From: Yimella sp. cx-51
Lineage (GTDB): Bacteria; Actinomycetota; Actinomycetes; Actinomycetales; Dermatophilaceae
Direction of reading: 5' to 3'
Length of the DNA: 64,000 bases
NCBI RefSeq assembly: GCF_017654605.1
Contig: NZ_CP072113.1
Span: 2,914,001 to 2,978,000, forward strand
The notes beneath the pieces are model-generated. The model made no database searches. It saw only the letters and a program-made list of their open reading frames with translations, and was not told where the DNA came from. The position numbers and the translations under genes are program-made. Below, piece by piece: positions 26,641 to 34,818 of the stretch; the stretch's first letter is position 1; each line of letters starts with the position of its first letter.

Positions 26641-26730
26641 GCAAACGCGGCGGTTCCAGCGGCAAACGCGGCCCCTGTTCGCAGACGGGCTAGCTGCAAC
26701 CGCCGCGCCCGCAAAGAACCGCCGCGTTTG
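26641..26730. repeat. Hairpin family 2 element, right copy
   Basis: It begins with the same 40 bases as 25491-25530 (one difference). CAAACGCGGCGGTT (26642-26655) pairs perfectly with 26717-26730. It lies between the gene at 25639 and the convergent hydrolase gene, so it may act as a bidirectional 3' end. Confidence 0.75.
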
Positions 26731-26765
26731 GGTAGCCGGTTCACCGACGCGAAGTGCGGACGCGC

Positions 26766-27449
26766 TCAGACGAGCTGGTCGGCGATGACCTGCGCCAGTT
26801 CGGCGGGGCGACTGAACATCGGCCAGTGACCAGAATCGAGGTCGACGAGTTCGAGCGACTTCACCTTGGTCATTTCGGGCAGATCGCCGCTGTCGATGTA
26901 CTCCTGCGCCTGCGCCGGCGTGAACTCCGGACAGATGAGCACCGTCGGGACGTCGAGGCGTCGCTCGTCGGTGTAGTGCACGGTCGCTCGGCTGACGCCT
27001 TCGGGCACCGGCACGGCCTCGTCCGCCACGCGCTGCTTGGTCGCCTCGTCGAGGTCGTCGCTGTCGGGCCCGGCGAAGGGCTCCCATCCCGGGAAGGCCA
27101 TCACGCCGTCCTCGACCGGGAAGAAGTCGGCGTACAACTCACCTTCGGCACTGGGGAAACCGCCGATCAGTAAGACCTTCGTCACCTTGTCGGGACGCGC
27201 GTCCGCAGCCAACGACGCGAGCGTGCATGCCGCCGAGTGGCCCACGACCGCCACAGGGCCTCCGGCTGCGTCCAGCGCAGCGACCGCGGCGGCCACCTGA
27301 TCGTCGAGGGTGGCGCGGCTATTGCCATCACCTTGTCCGGGCAGTTGTACTGCCACTCCCCGATGTCCCCGGGATTCCAGCTCCGGCAGCACGGCATCCC
27401 AGGCCGTCCCGCCGTCCAACCACAGACCTGCAAGCAACACGACGTCCAT
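26766..27449 (-). CDS. Alpha/beta-fold hydrolase
   Basis: A 227-residue hydrolase. The nucleophile elbow VAVVGHSAACTLA (Ser about residue 70), an acid in the strand before PEFTPAQ, and the catalytic His in DLDSGHWPMFSRPAEL are visible. LLAGLWLDGGTAWDAV at the N-terminus fits RsbQ/esterase-like members. The substrate is unknown. The ATG at 27449 has AAAGGG 6 nt upstream. Confidence 0.82.
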   Translation of the reverse strand: MDVVLLAGLWLDGGTAWDAVLPELESRGHRGVAVQLPGQGDGNSRATLDDQVAAAVAALDAAGGPVAVVGHSAACTLASLAADARPDKVTKVLLIGGFPSAEGELYADFFPVEDGVMAFPGWEPFAGPDSDDLDEATKQRVADEAVPVPEGVSRATVHYTDERRLDVPTVLICPEFTPAQAQEYIDSGDLPEMTKVKSLELVDLDSGHWPMFSRPAELAQVIADQLV

Positions 27450-27692
27450 CACGAACCCTTTCGTAGCTTTCGGTGAGATTGACGCTACGCGGTTGCACCG
27501 ACAGGCAGGGTGCCCAGCGCTCAGCTCTGGCCGGCCGCTGCCGATGTCGCAGCAGACGGGCGGTCAGGCCCGGAGATCTCGAAGCGGTGCCGAGGACCAG
27601 CTTGCGATGTGACGGCGGACCGTTACGGATGTTCCGCACGTGAGCCGAGGCAGCACGAACTACCGTGGCCTGACACCCTGAGGGAGGACGCC

Positions 27693-28355
27693 ATGCCCGA
27701 GACCATCGACTGGCTGTTGCACAGCGACCCCGCGATTCGGTGGCAGGTGCTGCGAGATCTCACCGACGCGCCAGCTCCGCAGGTGGCGTCCGAGCGCGCG
27801 CAGATCACCGAATACGGCTGGGGCAGAAGGCTTCTCGACCTGCAGCACGACGGCCAGTGGGCGGGCGGGGCCTGTTTCCCGGGCCCTGGTTGGAAGGCTC
27901 CGCGGCCGCTGGTCGGCGATCCGGACGGCCAACCCTGGGTGGCGACCCTGCCCACGCTTCGACTGCTCGTGCACTTCGGCGTCGATCCCGCCGACCCACA
28001 GGTGCGGGCAGCGGTGGAGGGTGTGCGTGACAACGCGCGGTGGGAGTACGCCGGCGAGCCTTTCTTCGAGGGCGAGGTCGAGCCCTGCATCAACGGCGGC
28101 ACCGTCGCGATCGGCGCCTACTTCGGGCAGGACGTCGAAGGAGTTGTCACGCGGCTGCTCGGCGAGCAGTTGGCCGACGGCGGCTGGACCTGCGAGGCCG
28201 AACGCGGCTCCACTCGGTCGTCCTTCCACACCACGATCTGCGTGCTTGAAGGCTTGCTCGCCTACGAACGATCCGGCGGATCACAGGACGTGCGCGTGGC
28301 CCGCGACCGCGGGGAGGAATACCTGCTCGCGCGGCGGCTCCTTCTGCACGTGTAG
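27693..28355 (+). CDS. Squalene-cyclase-like protein, C-terminally truncated
   Basis: A 220-residue protein of the prenyltransferase/squalene-cyclase-like alpha-toroid type often annotated squalene cyclase in Actinomycetota. IDWLLHSDPAIRWQVLRDLT, QWAGGACFPGPGW, FFEGEVEPCINGGTVAIGAY and STRSSFHTTICVLEGL are the recognised segments. Relatives known to me run about 100 residues longer after GEEYLLARR. Here the frame ends three codons later, only 3 nt before the stop of the convergent peptidase gene. The last third is probably deleted. GGAGG precedes the ATG at 27693. Confidence 0.6.
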   Translation: MPETIDWLLHSDPAIRWQVLRDLTDAPAPQVASERAQITEYGWGRRLLDLQHDGQWAGGACFPGPGWKAPRPLVGDPDGQPWVATLPTLRLLVHFGVDPADPQVRAAVEGVRDNARWEYAGEPFFEGEVEPCINGGTVAIGAYFGQDVEGVVTRLLGEQLADGGWTCEAERGSTRSSFHTTICVLEGLLAYERSGGSQDVRVARDRGEEYLLARRLLLHV

Positions 28356-28358
28356 CGA

Positions 28359-29024
28359 TCAGCCGGTGAAGTGCCGCCAGTTCCCCTCCGACACGACCTC
28401 GACCTGACCGTCCACCACCCGTAGCGCGGTCTGGTCGTCGATCGCGTAGGACGGCAGTCCGATCGTGGACGCCCAACGCTCGGCCCACTCCATGGTGTTC
28501 TCGTCAAAACCGGGGTAGTCGAGGTGCGGGAAGATCGCGAAGTCGACGACGCCGAGCGTGCGGTCGTCAGGCGCGCCGTTCCACTCGACGAAGAGCTCAC
28601 CGATGCGAGGCGTCATGACCATGCTGCCGGCGCTGACGCCCACCCAGACCTTGTCGGTCAACGAGGGCAGGACGCCCGCCAGCCCCGATTCGCGCAGCCA
28701 GTGGTGCAGGAAGGTCGCGTCGCCGCCGTCCACGAGCACGACGTCCGCCTCCTGCACCCAGGGCAACCAGCGTTCGCGGTCGATGTGCGGGAGGGCGGTG
28801 AGTTCGAGCAGTCCGACCGACTGCCAACCCAGTCCGGCCATCGAGGCCTCGCGATCACCGGCCACGAAGCCCTGGGCCGACACCGGCGAACACATCGGGT
28901 GACCCCACTGCGCCGTCGGGATGGCGAGGGCCTTGCTCTGCTCAACCGGTTTGCCGAGGAGCTCGACCAGAGCCGCGTGGATGGTGGGGTTGGTGACACC
29001 ACCGGAGGTGAGCAACAGCTTCAT
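28359..29024 (-). CDS. Peptidase E-like (S51) Ser hydrolase
   Basis: A 221-residue protein of the peptidase S51 / type 1 glutamine-amidotransferase-like fold. The nucleophile motif is GVSAGSMVMTPRI (Ser about residue 115), preceded by the strand VVLVDGGDATFLHHWL. PHLDYPGFDENTMEWAE carries a likely catalytic His. Peptidase E cleaves Asp-X dipeptides; the specificity here is unproven. AAGGAG lies 6 nt before the ATG. It is next to an NAD(P)-binding gene on the same strand (20 nt gap). Confidence 0.8.
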   Translation of the reverse strand: MKLLLTSGGVTNPTIHAALVELLGKPVEQSKALAIPTAQWGHPMCSPVSAQGFVAGDREASMAGLGWQSVGLLELTALPHIDRERWLPWVQEADVVLVDGGDATFLHHWLRESGLAGVLPSLTDKVWVGVSAGSMVMTPRIGELFVEWNGAPDDRTLGVVDFAIFPHLDYPGFDENTMEWAERWASTIGLPSYAIDDQTALRVVDGQVEVVSEGNWRHFTG

Positions 29025-29044
29025 GACGGGCTCCTTCGCGATCC

Positions 29045-30070
29045 TCAGTCTGAACCCGAGCCGGGCAGGGCGTCCTTGATCCGGCTCAGCACTGACTTGT
29101 CCTCGCCACCCTGCGCCCACGGCGGGTCGTGGGGCAGCGGCCCCATCGGGTCGGCATCCTGCGGGCTGGCGGAACGCGTGGCCAGCGACCGCTCGATCGC
29201 CTCACGCACCGGCACCATGCGGTGCCCCTGCGGCAGCAGTTCACGCACAGAAGTGTCGTCGCCGCTGACCATGTCGTGGTGCAGGCTCTCGACGAGCGCT
29301 TCGACCGTCGGCTTCGGCACATCGATCAGCGTGGCCACCAAGGCGCCGACGAGCGCGGTCGGTAGGAACGGCACCTTCAGCTGGGGGCGCTCGAGATCGG
29401 CGACATCGGCGTAGACATCGAGCAGTTCGGCGTAGCGCATCTGGTCGGGCCCACCCACGTCAACGTGACGAGAAGGGCCGGGCACGGTGAGCGCACCCAC
29501 CAAGGCCTGCAGCGCGTCGACGACTGCGATGGGCTGCACCTGCGAGTCCATCCACTCCGGGACGGTCTGCACCGGCATCCGCTCGCTGACCTGTCGGATG
29601 ATCTCGAAGGAGGTCGAGGCACTGCCGAGCAGCACCGCCGCGCGCAACGTGATGACGATCGCGGGGGTCGCCGACAGGATGCGCTCCACCTCCAGCCGGG
29701 AGGTGATGTGGTCGGACAACTCATCCTCGGGCACGTCGGGGACGATGCCGGAGAGGTAGACGACCCGCGAGACGTTATGCGATTCGATTGCGGCAGCTAC
29801 GAGTTCGGCAGCCTTGCGGTCGGTCTCGACGAAGTTGTCGCCGCCCATGCCGTGGATCAGGTAGTAGATCGCGTCGACACCGTCGACGGCCCGGTCGACG
29901 TCGTCCTTGTCGAGGACGTCCATCTCCACGGTCTCCACCTGGTCGCTCCACCAGGGAGAGACGCTTTCACCGGAGGTCTTCGTGGTGCGGACGTCGTGCC
30001 CCGCTTTCAGCAGTTCGGGCACCAGACGTCCACCGACGTATCCGGTCGCACCGGTCACCAGGATCTTCAT
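29045..30070 (-). CDS. NmrA-like NAD(P)H-binding protein, paralogue 1
   Basis: A 341-residue atypical SDR. The cofactor loop VTGATGYVGGRLVPELLKAG is at residues 5-24, followed by AIYYLIHGMGG and VVYLSGIVPDV. The C-terminal part (DPMGPLPHDPPWAQ) is shared with the paralogue at 31550-32578, and the Rossmann half with the TspO fusion at 41751-43220. Its role is unknown; members act as redox sensors or reductases of hydrophobic compounds. It probably shares a transcript with the downstream peptidase gene. Confidence 0.82.
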   Translation of the reverse strand: MKILVTGATGYVGGRLVPELLKAGHDVRTTKTSGESVSPWWSDQVETVEMDVLDKDDVDRAVDGVDAIYYLIHGMGGDNFVETDRKAAELVAAAIESHNVSRVVYLSGIVPDVPEDELSDHITSRLEVERILSATPAIVITLRAAVLLGSASTSFEIIRQVSERMPVQTVPEWMDSQVQPIAVVDALQALVGALTVPGPSRHVDVGGPDQMRYAELLDVYADVADLERPQLKVPFLPTALVGALVATLIDVPKPTVEALVESLHHDMVSGDDTSVRELLPQGHRMVPVREAIERSLATRSASPQDADPMGPLPHDPPWAQGGEDKSVLSRIKDALPGSGSD

Positions 30071-30270
30071 GCTGCGCTCTCCGATCGATCAGGCTTGTGG
30101 TCGTGTCGTCCCTGGGCAGGACGACTCACCGCGGCGCAGCGTGCGGGCGGGGAGCACTCTGCTCGACGTTGTCACCGGTCGTCCCGATGGTGGCCGCTGT
30201 CCCGATCGCCATCGAGGGTGCCGCGCGGCACCCGTGCACAAACTACTCCGTGCCCCTGACGCCGCGGGTG

Positions 30271-30729
30271 TCAGCGCAGGTGCTTCTCCAGGTTGCGGGC
30301 GAAGCCGTTGCCCATCTGCGTCATCACGACGTTCATTGCCGTGCGTACCGCCGGACCCATGACCTTCGGGAAGGGCATGCGGGCGGTGACGGTGATGTCG
30401 ATGCGCAGGTGGGTGCCCTCGTCCTTCGGGGTCAGGGTGTAGATGCCCTCGACCGCAGCCAGTTCGTCAGTGCGCGCCGGGTCGTGCGCGTACGAAATGC
30501 GGGTCTTGGGGTCGAAGGTCATCAGCGCGGTGAAGACCGGCTGGAACTTCTGGTTGAGCACCGGGATCGAGGTCAGCTCCCACTTCCATCGATCACCGTC
30601 CGGGGTGATCCTGCGCACCAACGGAGTGAGCTCCTGCAAGGTTTTCGCATCGGTGAGCACCGACCATAGGGTGTCGATGTCATACGGCACCGTCTCTTGC
30701 GAGACGTTGCGAGCGGAGAATGAGTTCAC
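30271..30729 (-). CDS. SRPBCC-family (START-like) protein
   Basis: A 152-residue small-ligand-binding fold protein. The start at the GTG at 30729 gives NSFSARNVSQETVPYDIDTL and follows AGGAAGG by about 8 nt. The beta-rich body (WKWELTSIPVLNQKF, TRISYAHDPARTDELAAVEG, GTHLRIDITVTARMPFPKV) and the C-terminal amphipathic helix are typical of polyketide-cyclase/SRPBCC proteins. The ligand is unknown. It is divergent from the CPBP protease gene. Confidence 0.75.
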   Translation of the reverse strand: MNSFSARNVSQETVPYDIDTLWSVLTDAKTLQELTPLVRRITPDGDRWKWELTSIPVLNQKFQPVFTALMTFDPKTRISYAHDPARTDELAAVEGIYTLTPKDEGTHLRIDITVTARMPFPKVMGPAVRTAMNVVMTQMGNGFARNLEKHLR

Positions 30730-30797
30730 TGGGCGGCCCTTCCTAGGTGATCGGTCAACCACACTAGAAGTGTCTGCCGGCTAAGGAGTTTTTCAGG

Positions 30798-31553
30798 ATG
30801 CGTCGTTCGTCACATCTGATCGAGCGTCTTCGGCGATCGCCCTGGCTGCAACCGGTCGATCGCGACCATTGGCAGACTCCTTCCGAGTTCAAGCGTCGGC
30901 AGCTCGTCTCCCTCGGCACCCTGGTGATCGGCGCCCCGGTGCTGCGCACGGCTCTGCGCCAGCCGCCCGGCAGCCGCTCGTTCCAGGTGTGGACGATCGC
31001 GCTCGCCGGGGTGTGGACGGCCGGCGCCCTGGCGTCCGGGCCATTGCACGTGGGCCACTCGCACTCCTCTCGCGGACCGGTGCGGCCGCTCGTGCGCCCC
31101 TTGGCGATCGGCTCGGCAGCCGTCGGACTCTTCTCGGTCGGCGGCATGGCAGTGGTGCAGGTTCCGCTGCTGCGCAAAGAGATCGAGAGCGTGATCCAGC
31201 ACGCCCGGCACGGCGACATGCGCATCGTCGTGCCGCTGACGATCATCACCGGCGCCGCCGAGGAACTCTTCTTCCGTGGTGCGCTCTACGCCGCCACCCC
31301 ACAGCCGCACCAGGTGGCCGTGACCACCGCGGTCTACGGCACGACCACACTGGCCACCGGAAACCCGATGCTGGTCTTCGCCTCGGTGCTGCTCGGCACG
31401 ATCACGGGGCTCGCCCGCCGCGTGACCGGCGGCGTGGTGTCGCCGATCATCATCCACGGCACCTGGTCGACGGGCATGCTCGTGATCCTCCCCCGCCTGA
31501 CCGAGCGCGCCGCCGCATGGGGCGAACGCCTGATCGGACAGCGCACCGCATGA
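30798..31553 (+). CDS. CPBP-family intramembrane metalloprotease
   Basis: A 251-residue membrane protein with about six helices. The CAAX-protease/bacteriocin-processing motifs are GAAEELFFRGALY (about residues 154-166, paired glutamates) and IIIHGTWSTGM near the C-terminus (the catalytic His). Such proteases cut membrane-bound substrates; eukaryotic relatives process prenylated proteins. AAGGAG lies upstream of the ATG. Its stop overlaps the start of the NAD(P)-binding paralogue (ATGA). Confidence 0.85.
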   Translation: MRRSSHLIERLRRSPWLQPVDRDHWQTPSEFKRRQLVSLGTLVIGAPVLRTALRQPPGSRSFQVWTIALAGVWTAGALASGPLHVGHSHSSRGPVRPLVRPLAIGSAAVGLFSVGGMAVVQVPLLRKEIESVIQHARHGDMRIVVPLTIITGAAEELFFRGALYAATPQPHQVAVTTAVYGTTTLATGNPMLVFASVLLGTITGLARRVTGGVVSPIIIHGTWSTGMLVILPRLTERAAAWGERLIGQRTA

Positions 31554-32578
31554 TCCTGGTGACCGGAGCCGGTGGTTACATCGGCAGCCGCCTGGTGCCC
31601 CGTTTACTCGCCGACGGGCACGAGGTGCGTGCGACCTTCACCCGGCTCGATCGGGCCGAGGAGCTGTGGTGGCACACGGATTCGCGGGTCGAGTCGGTGC
31701 AGATGGACGTCTTCGACCCGGCGTCTGTGGCCCGCGCGACGGCCGGCGCCAGTTCCGCGTACTACCTGATCCACGGCCTCGCCGATCGCGACTTCGAGCG
31801 ACTCGACCAGCAGGCGGCGCAGACATTCGCCGACGCCGCGACGACTGCCGGAATCGATCTCGTCGTGTACCTCTCCGGGCTCGTGCCGGATCTGCCGGCG
31901 GCGCAGCTCTCGCCGCATCTGCGGTCGCGCCTGGATGTAGAGCAGATCCTCACCGAGCGCGCTCCTTCGACTGTGACGCTGCGTGCCGCGATGGTGATCG
32001 GTGGTGGCTCGACCTCGCTGGAGATCATGCGGCAGCTGACCAATCGCCTTCCGGTGCAGCCGCTTCCGACCTGGATGAACTCACGCTTGCAGCCTGTTTC
32101 GGTGGTCGACACCCTCGAAGCGCTGGTCGGCGCGCTCGACCCGACGGTGCCCTCTCGCTGGTACGACATCGGTGGCCCGGACGCGATGGGTTACGGCATG
32201 TTGCTGTGGCAGTTCGCTCGCGCGGCCGGCGTGCGTCGTCCGCGCCTTTTCGTGCCCTTCTTGCCTGGCCCACTGGTCGCCGAACTCGCGGGCGCGCTCG
32301 TCGATGCGCCGGGCGTGACCGTCGAGTCGCTCATCGACAGCCTCGCCTACGACATGGTGTGCGCCGACGACGACTTCGTGACCGATCTACTGCCCGCCGG
32401 ATGGCAGCTACTCACCGTTCGCGAAGCTCTCCGACGGGCGATCGCCGACTCCGATGCTGTTGGTGCTGAACGCGATCCGATGGTGACGATGCCGCACGAT
32501 CCGCAGTGGACCAAGGCCACCGGCGGCACGATCGACGGTGTCGCACGCGTCGTTCCGCGGCTGCTTCAGCTGCTCTGA
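31550..32578 (+). CDS. NmrA-like NAD(P)H-binding protein, paralogue 2
   Basis: A 342-residue atypical SDR overlapping the CPBP gene by ATGA. MILVTGAGGYIGSRLVPRLL is the cofactor loop; SAYYLIHGLADRDFERLDQQ and VVYLSGLVPDLPAA follow. It aligns along its whole length with the product of 29045-30070, including the C-terminal PMVTMPHDPQWTKA. The two genes point in opposite directions around an SRPBCC gene and the protease, which suggests an old local duplication. Confidence 0.82.
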   Translation: MILVTGAGGYIGSRLVPRLLADGHEVRATFTRLDRAEELWWHTDSRVESVQMDVFDPASVARATAGASSAYYLIHGLADRDFERLDQQAAQTFADAATTAGIDLVVYLSGLVPDLPAAQLSPHLRSRLDVEQILTERAPSTVTLRAAMVIGGGSTSLEIMRQLTNRLPVQPLPTWMNSRLQPVSVVDTLEALVGALDPTVPSRWYDIGGPDAMGYGMLLWQFARAAGVRRPRLFVPFLPGPLVAELAGALVDAPGVTVESLIDSLAYDMVCADDDFVTDLLPAGWQLLTVREALRRAIADSDAVGAERDPMVTMPHDPQWTKATGGTIDGVARVVPRLLQLL

Positions 32579-32647
32579 TCCCGACCCATAGCCTCCGCGT
32601 GCTTCCGACAGCCCATGGTTGTCACCGCTTCATGACAGGTTGGAGTC

Positions 32648-33265
32648 ATGGAGATCTGGACGCTGGTGCACGCCGAACGTCACGCCCTCATCGACGACCT
32701 GAGCACGCTCACCGCAGCGCAATGGGAGGTCGATTCGCTGAGCGACGGTTGGAGCGTGCACGATGTCGCCGCCCACCTGGTCGACAACGCTCTCGCTACG
32801 CCGTTCGGGCTGGTGAAAGCCATGGCGAAGGCACGCTTCGACTTCGACCGACAGAACGCCAATGGTGTTGCAGCACAGCGTGGCTCGACGCCAGCGGCCA
32901 CCCTCGATCGCCTGCACGCGGTGGCTGATCGCACCACAGGACCGCCCGAGAAGCTCGCTGCTCTAGCCAGCCGGTTGGTCGAGGAGATCGCCCACGGCGA
33001 AGACATCCGGCGTCCGCTCGGGCTGACCCGCGCGTATCCGCCCGAGGCAGTCGGCGCGGCGATCGACTACCAACTCTCGGCGCCCGACAAGTTCGGCGGC
33101 GCCAAGAGCATCGGCGAACGCGTGCGGCTGGTGGCGACCGACACTGACTTCACCGCTGGCCAGGGGCCGGAAGTGCGCGCACCAGCGTTGGAGTTACTGA
33201 TGCTCACTACCGGCCGCCAGCCGCGGGAGGGGTCGTTGGACGGCCCGGGCGTCGACCTGCTCTGA
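32648..33265 (+). CDS. Maleylpyruvate isomerase-family mycothiol-dependent enzyme
   Basis: A 205-residue DinB/MDMPI-fold four-helix protein. The signature DGWSVHDVAAHLVDNA (about residues 33-48) carries the metal-binding His, and further His residues lie in EEIAHGEDIRRPLG. Family members use mycothiol as cofactor for isomerisation or thiol transfer. It converges with sufE. Confidence 0.8.
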   Translation: MEIWTLVHAERHALIDDLSTLTAAQWEVDSLSDGWSVHDVAAHLVDNALATPFGLVKAMAKARFDFDRQNANGVAAQRGSTPAATLDRLHAVADRTTGPPEKLAALASRLVEEIAHGEDIRRPLGLTRAYPPEAVGAAIDYQLSAPDKFGGAKSIGERVRLVATDTDFTAGQGPEVRAPALELLMLTTGRQPREGSLDGPGVDLL

Positions 33266-33290
33266 CCCGGTGGCTACCTGTTGAGGCCGG

Positions 33291-33758
33291 TCACTGCGTC
33301 CGCAGGCGCACCTGACGCTTGATGCGCGAGAGCATCGCCACCATCCCGCGCAGCCGCAGTGGCGAGACCACTTCGGCCAGACCGAATTTCATCGGCGCCT
33401 GGTCGGAGGTGGCCAACACCTCTTTCACGCTCAGACCGTCGAGCCCCTCGTGCAGGATGCCCGCGAAACCGCGCGTAGTAGGCGCCTCACGCGGGGCCGA
33501 GAAGAACAACGACACCACCTGGTCGTCGGTGTCGACGCCCGGCTCCTGCGCCACCTCGACCACCAGGAAGAGCGGCGACTGGCACTCATGCACTTGCTCC
33601 AACTTCTCCGGAGCGTCGGCGTAGCGCGCCGGCAGGTCGGGCAACTCGTCGGCGAACTCCAGCAGCAACTGCAGGCGATCCTTGGGGTCAAGCTCCAGGA
33701 AGTCGCGGGAGATCTCCGCCAACGACGCAGGCATCGTGGTCGCGGTGTCTTCGCTCAT
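33291..33758 (-). CDS. sufE: SufE-family sulfur acceptor protein
   Basis: A 155-residue protein that accepts persulfide sulfur in Fe-S assembly. The active cysteine is in VHECQSPLFLVVEV (about residue 51). LLEFADELPDLPARY precedes it and a GFAGILHEGLDGLSVKEVL segment follows, all typical. The start ATG at 33758 gives MSEDTATTMPASL. It lies 13 nt after the sseA stop, an arrangement also known in mycobacteria, suggesting that the sulfurtransferase feeds this protein. Confidence 0.88.
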   Translation of the reverse strand: MSEDTATTMPASLAEISRDFLELDPKDRLQLLLEFADELPDLPARYADAPEKLEQVHECQSPLFLVVEVAQEPGVDTDDQVVSLFFSAPREAPTTRGFAGILHEGLDGLSVKEVLATSDQAPMKFGLAEVVSPLRLRGMVAMLSRIKRQVRLRTQ

Positions 33759-33771
33759 ACGCGGAAAGGCC

Positions 33772-34668
33772 TCACTTCTCGATCGGGACGCGGACGGAGT
33801 TACCCCACTCGGTCCAGGATCCGTCATAGTTGCGCACCTTGTCGAAGCCGAGCAGGTGGGTGAGCACGAACCACGTGTGGCTGCTGCGCTCACCGATCCG
33901 GCAGTAGGCGACGACGTCGTCTTCCGGGCTCAGGCCCTGCTCGGACTGGTAGATCTCCTCCAGTTCAGCACGCGACTTGAAGGTGCCGTCCTCATTGGCG
34001 GCACGCGCCCACGGCACCGACTTCGCGCCGGGGATGTGACCGCCGCGCATCGCACCTTCCTGCGGGTAGTCGGGCATGTGCAGCAGTTCGCCGCTGAACT
34101 CGCCGGGCGAGCGCACGTCAACCATGGGCTTGCCGAGGTGTTCGAGCACGTCCTCCTTGAACGCGCGGATTTCGGCGTCCTTGCGCTCGACCACGGGGTA
34201 GGCGTCCGCGCCGGTTGCCGGGCTCACCGAGGGCACGTCGCGGGTCAGCTCGCGATCTTCGGCGATCCACTTGGCGCGGCCGCCGTCAAGCAGGCGGACG
34301 TCCTCGTGCCCGAAGAGGGTCAGCACCCACAGTGCGTAGGCGGCCCACCAGTTGCTCTTGTCGCCGTAGATGACGATCGTCGTGTCGCGACCGATGCCTC
34401 GCTCGGTCAACACCTTCGCCAACTGCTCACCGTCAACGTAGTCACGGCTGAGCGGGTCGTTGAGGTCTTGGTGCCAGTCGAGCTTGAGGGAAGTCGGGAT
34501 GTGCCCGACGTCGTACAGCAGCACGTCCTCGTCCGATTCCAGGATCGCGATCGAGCTGCCCGGGCCGGTCTTGCCGTCGGCGATCTGCTGTGCGAGCCAG
34601 TCGGTGCTCACCAACCGCTCGGGGTGGGCGTACTCGGCGAATTCATTCGATGAAGCGACGTTGGTCAT
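33772..34668 (-). CDS. sseA: Thiosulfate sulfurtransferase (two-domain rhodanese)
   Basis: A 298-residue tandem rhodanese. The N-terminal inactive domain ends with [20 protein letters not shown]; the C-terminal active domain has [14 protein letters not shown] and the catalytic loop [16 protein letters not shown] (Cys about residue 253). It moves sulfane sulfur from thiosulfate or mercaptopyruvate to an acceptor, probably the SufE encoded next. Confidence 0.92.
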   Translation of the reverse strand: MTNVASSNEFAEYAHPERLVSTDWLAQQIADGKTGPGSSIAILESDEDVLLYDVGHIPTSLKLDWHQDLNDPLSRDYVDGEQLAKVLTERGIGRDTTIVIYGDKSNWWAAYALWVLTLFGHEDVRLLDGGRAKWIAEDRELTRDVPSVSPATGADAYPVVERKDAEIRAFKEDVLEHLGKPMVDVRSPGEFSGELLHMPDYPQEGAMRGGHIPGAKSVPWARAANEDGTFKSRAELEEIYQSEQGLSPEDDVVAYCRIGERSSHTWFVLTHLLGFDKVRNYDGSWTEWGNSVRVPIEK

Positions 34669-34775
34669 AACCCCAAGTTACGCCGCTTCGCGGTCGACGA
34701 CACATCCGAGCCGATGCCTGGACGGCGTCAACTCATCGCGCGTCACCGCTGCCGCTGCGTCCGTCCAGCTCAGGC

Positions 34776-34807
34776 GTGAGCGGACACCCGATCGGACGTC
34801 CGCTCAC
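34776..34807 (-). terminator. Hairpin after the secreted hydrolase gene
   Basis: GTGAGCGGAC (34776-34785) pairs perfectly with 34798-34807; the 12-nt loop includes CGATCG. It lies just past the stop (34819) of the leftward secreted-hydrolase gene, and upstream of sseA. Confidence 0.65.
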
Positions 34808-34818
34808 ACTTGGGCAGC

